From: Bryobacterales bacterium
GTDB lineage: Bacteria; Acidobacteriota; Terriglobia; Bryobacterales; Bryobacteraceae
DNA: 64,000 nt
Assembly (NCBI GenBank): GCA_003170295.1
Contig: PNAJ01000054.1
Span: 28,296 to 92,295, forward strand
Direction: 5' to 3'
Of this stretch, positions 61,626-64,000 are shown piece by piece. Position 1 is the stretch's first letter, and each line of letters starts with the position of its first letter. Made by a program: the position numbers and the translations under genes. A model generated the notes under the pieces. That model ran no database searches. It was not told the DNA's origin and was given only the letters and a program-made list of their open reading frames with translations.

Positions 61626-63710
61626 ATGGCTCGCACTGTACCGCTCCAAAAAATGCGCAACATCGGCATCATGGCTCACATTGATGCCGGAAAGACCACC
61701 ACGACGGAGCGTATCCTCTATTACACTGGCCGCACCTACAAAATCGGCGAGGTACATGAAGGTACGGCGGTGATGGATTGGATGGAGCAGGAGCAGGAAC
61801 GCGGGATCACAATCACGTCGGCCGCGACTACCTGCCAGTGGCAGGATTACACCATCAACATTATCGATACGCCGGGTCACGTCGATTTCACGGCTGAAGT
61901 GGAACGCAGTCTGCGTGTGCTCGATGGCGCTGTGGCCGTGTTTGACGCGGTGGCGGGCGTGCAGCCGCAGACCGAGACTGTCTGGCGCCAGGGCGATAAG
62001 TATCGCGTCCCGCGCATGTGCTTCATCAATAAAATGGACCGCGTGGGTGCGGACTTTTTCCGCTCCTTCGATACCATCATCGACCGCCTGAAATGCCGCC
62101 CGGTAGCGGTGCAGCTTCCGATTGGGGCTGAGGACAAGTTCCTGGGCGTAATCGACCTGGTGAAGATGAATGCCCGCATCTGGCGCGATGAAACGCTGGG
62201 CGCGGAGTTCGACGATGTCGAAATTCCCGCGGAATACGCCGATCAGGCGAAGGAATATCACGACAAGCTGGTCGAGGCGGTTTCCGAGTCCGACGATAAC
62301 CTGTTCCACAAGTTCGTCGAAGGCGAGAAGATCACCGAAGCCGAGTTGCGAGCGGGCGTCCGGAAGGCGACTATCGCGCAGAAGATTTTCCCGGTCATCT
62401 GCGGCACGGCGTTCAAGAACAAAGGCGTGCAGAACCTTCTGGACGCGGTAATCGACTACCTCCCTTCGCCGCTCGATGTGCCGCCCATGCATGGCCACGA
62501 CGTCGACAATAAAGAGATCACGGTGATTCGCGAAGCTAGCGACACGGAGCCGTTTTCGGCGCTGGTGTTTAAGATCATGACCGACCCGTTCGTCGGTCAG
62601 TTGGCGTTCATTCGCGTGTACTCGGGCCATTTATCGGCGAGCGAGTCCATTTACAACGTTGCCAAGGGCCGCAAGGAGCGCATTGGGCGTCTGGTCAAGA
62701 TGCACGCCAACAAGCGCGAAGATATCACGGAAATTCTGGCCGGCGATATTGCGGCGGCGGTGGGTTTGAAGTCGGTTTCGACCGGCGATACGATCTGCGA
62801 CGAGAAGCACCCGGTTATTCTCGAAGCGATCGATTTCCCGACGCCTGTGATTCAGCTCGCGATCGAGCCGAAGACGAAGGAAGATCAACAGAAGCTCGGC
62901 ATGGCGATCGCGAAACTGGTGCAGGAAGATCCGACGCTCAAAGTTTCGACCGATCCGGACACGGGGCAGACGATTTTAGCCGGCATGGGCGAGCTGCACC
63001 TTGAAATCATTGTCGACCGCATGCAGCGCGAATTTGACGTGGGCGCGAACGTCGGCAAGCCGCAGGTGGCTTATCGCGAGACGATTCGCAATACGGCCGA
63101 ATACGATTACACCCACAAGAAGCAGACCGGCGGTAAGGGTCAATATGCGCGCGTGAAGTTGCGCGTGGAGCCGTTCCCGGGCGGCGACTTTGAGTTCGTC
63201 AACGAAGTGACGGGCGGCAATATTCCGAAGGAATTCATTTCGGCGGTGGAGAAGGGCGTGGTCGAAGCGCTGGAGCACGGGATCATGGCCGGTTATCCGA
63301 TGTCGGATGTGCGCGTGGTGGTTTACGACGGCGATTATCACGATGTCGATTCGTCCGAAATGGCATTCAAGATTTGTAGTTCGATTTGCGTGAAAGAAGC
63401 CGCGCGCAAGGCTAAGCCGGTGATTCTGGAGCCGGTGATGAAGGTGGAAGTGGTGGTGCCGGACGAATACATGGGTCCGGTGAACGGCGACCTGATTTCC
63501 CGGCGAGGCCGGTTGGAAGGCACGGAAATTCTGGGTTCGACGCAGATTATCAAGGCAATGGTTCCTCTGTCGAATATGTTCGGTTATGCGACGGAGCTCC
63601 GCAGCCGCACGCAGGGACGCGGCGCGTTTACGATGCACTTCGGGCAGTATGAGGAAGTGCCAAAGAGTACGTCCGACGAGATCATGAAGCGAAATAATCC
63701 CGCGGCTTAG
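61626..63710 (+). CDS. fusA: Elongation factor G
   Basis: A 694-residue translocase GTPase. G1 AHIDAGKTT (17-25), switch region [13 protein letters not shown]3 DTPGH, G4 NKMD; domain IV and V follow. It moves tRNA and mRNA on the ribosome and recycles subunits. It starts 6 bp after rpsG without a clear ribosome site, which suggests coupling. Confidence 0.98.
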   Translation: MARTVPLQKMRNIGIMAHIDAGKTTTTERILYYTGRTYKIGEVHEGTAVMDWMEQEQERGITITSAATTCQWQDYTINIIDTPGHVDFTAEVERSLRVLDGAVAVFDAVAGVQPQTETVWRQGDKYRVPRMCFINKMDRVGADFFRSFDTIIDRLKCRPVAVQLPIGAEDKFLGVIDLVKMNARIWRDETLGAEFDDVEIPAEYADQAKEYHDKLVEAVSESDDNLFHKFVEGEKITEAELRAGVRKATIAQKIFPVICGTAFKNKGVQNLLDAVIDYLPSPLDVPPMHGHDVDNKEITVIREASDTEPFSALVFKIMTDPFVGQLAFIRVYSGHLSASESIYNVAKGRKERIGRLVKMHANKREDITEILAGDIAAAVGLKSVSTGDTICDEKHPVILEAIDFPTPVIQLAIEPKTKEDQQKLGMAIAKLVQEDPTLKVSTDPDTGQTILAGMGELHLEIIVDRMQREFDVGANVGKPQVAYRETIRNTAEYDYTHKKQTGGKGQYARVKLRVEPFPGGDFEFVNEVTGGNIPKEFISAVEKGVVEALEHGIMAGYPMSDVRVVVYDGDYHDVDSSEMAFKICSSICVKEAARKAKPVILEPVMKVEVVVPDEYMGPVNGDLISRRGRLEGTEILGSTQIIKAMVPLSNMFGYATELRSRTQGRGAFTMHFGQYEEVPKSTSDEIMKRNNPAA

Positions 63711-63733
63711 GCGCGGGGAACGAGGAGAAGAGC

Positions 63734-64000
63734 ATGGCGAAGGAAAAATTTGATCGTAGTAAGCCGCACGTGAATGTGGGCACTATTGGGCACATCGATC
63801 ACGGCAAGACGACGCTCACGGCGGCGATTACCAAGACGCTTTCCAAGCACAATCCGAAAAATAAGTTCCGCAGTTTCGATTCCATCGATAATGCGCCGGA
63901 AGAGAAAGCTCGCGGGATCACGATTGCCGCGGCGCACGTGGAATACGAGACGGCGAATCGGCACTACGCGCACGTCGATTGCCCCGGTCACGCCGACTAC
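63734..64000 (+). CDS. tuf: Elongation factor Tu (3' cut by window end)
   Basis: The first 89 codons of EF-Tu: [31 protein letters not shown] start with the G1 loop, switch [19 protein letters not shown] and G3 [16 protein letters not shown] precedes the ATG. EF-Tu delivers aminoacyl-tRNAs to the ribosome. No stop codon is reached; the gene continues outside. Confidence 0.97.
   Translation, partial: MAKEKFDRSKPHVNVGTIGHIDHGKTTLTAAITKTLSKHNPKNKFRSFDSIDNAPEEKARGITIAAAHVEYETANRHYAHVDCPGHADY

Noticed and set aside
61518..62630. 370-codon frame opposite fusA
   Set aside because: It is antisense to EF-G; His/Arg/Val composition mirrors the EF-G codons.

Overview
The window reads as a chromosomal stretch of a GC-rich, Gram-negative soil bacterium, most likely an Acidobacteriota member close to Bryobacterales / Candidatus Solibacter. 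The reasons are the mix of families (DUF5117-type zinc proteases, PQQ-propeller and YCF48-like secreted proteins, VWA proteins, a small membrane-anchored protein with a CWY motif, an AsnRS-arginase-Ddl run), a BamA/Skp outer-membrane pathway, and many short GTGGGG-type palindromic repeats between genes. This taxonomy is inference; no 16S gene is present. No CRISPR array, insertion sequence or prophage was found.

Layout. 0-11 kb: rhomboid protease (5' end cut by the window), VWA protein, PQQ-propeller, TPR protein, a GT39-like glycosyltransferase coupled to a DUF3467 gene, oligopeptidase B, then an overlapping run of aminotransferase, Gfo/Idh oxidoreductase, a short membrane-anchored toxin-like protein and its likely immunity protein. 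11-19 kb: a 1170-residue double-patatin protein, then bamA and skp separated by a palindromic repeat. 19-28.9 kb: SDR, YCF48-like protein, M1 aminopeptidase, speA with a 55-residue gene behind it, tRNA-Ala(CGC), methyltransferase, glpD and a membrane PP2C phosphatase. 28.9-31.8 kb is the clearest accessory island: a BON-domain gene, a hicB/hicA pair bracketed by a ~208-bp direct repeat made from that BON gene, and a two-gene operon of a stand-alone DUF4062 protein and a retropepsin-HEPN fusion. 31.8-45.9 kb: a secreted zinc metalloprotease, a GH101-like glycosidase divergent from gamma-glutamyltransferase, a sugar isomerase-like protein, asnS, arginase, ddl, an S41 protease and DedA. 45.9-54.3 kb: a PpiD-like chaperone, a second retropepsin paired with an 83-residue protein, lysC, cmk (flanked by inverted repeats), and a cupin/oxidoreductase/amidohydrolase run. 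54.3-59.5 kb: the imuA-imuB-dnaE2 mutagenesis cassette, with a palindromic repeat inserted in frame inside dnaE2. 59.5-64 kb: an orphan NMT1-type lipoprotein, then the str operon rpsL-rpsG-fusA-tuf (tuf cut by the window end) behind a strong promoter and a structured leader.

Most interesting points: the DUF4062 / retropepsin-HEPN operon as a candidate new defence or stress module; the toxin-immunity pair; the protein-coding palindrome in dnaE2; and the direct-repeat-bracketed hicBA cassette.
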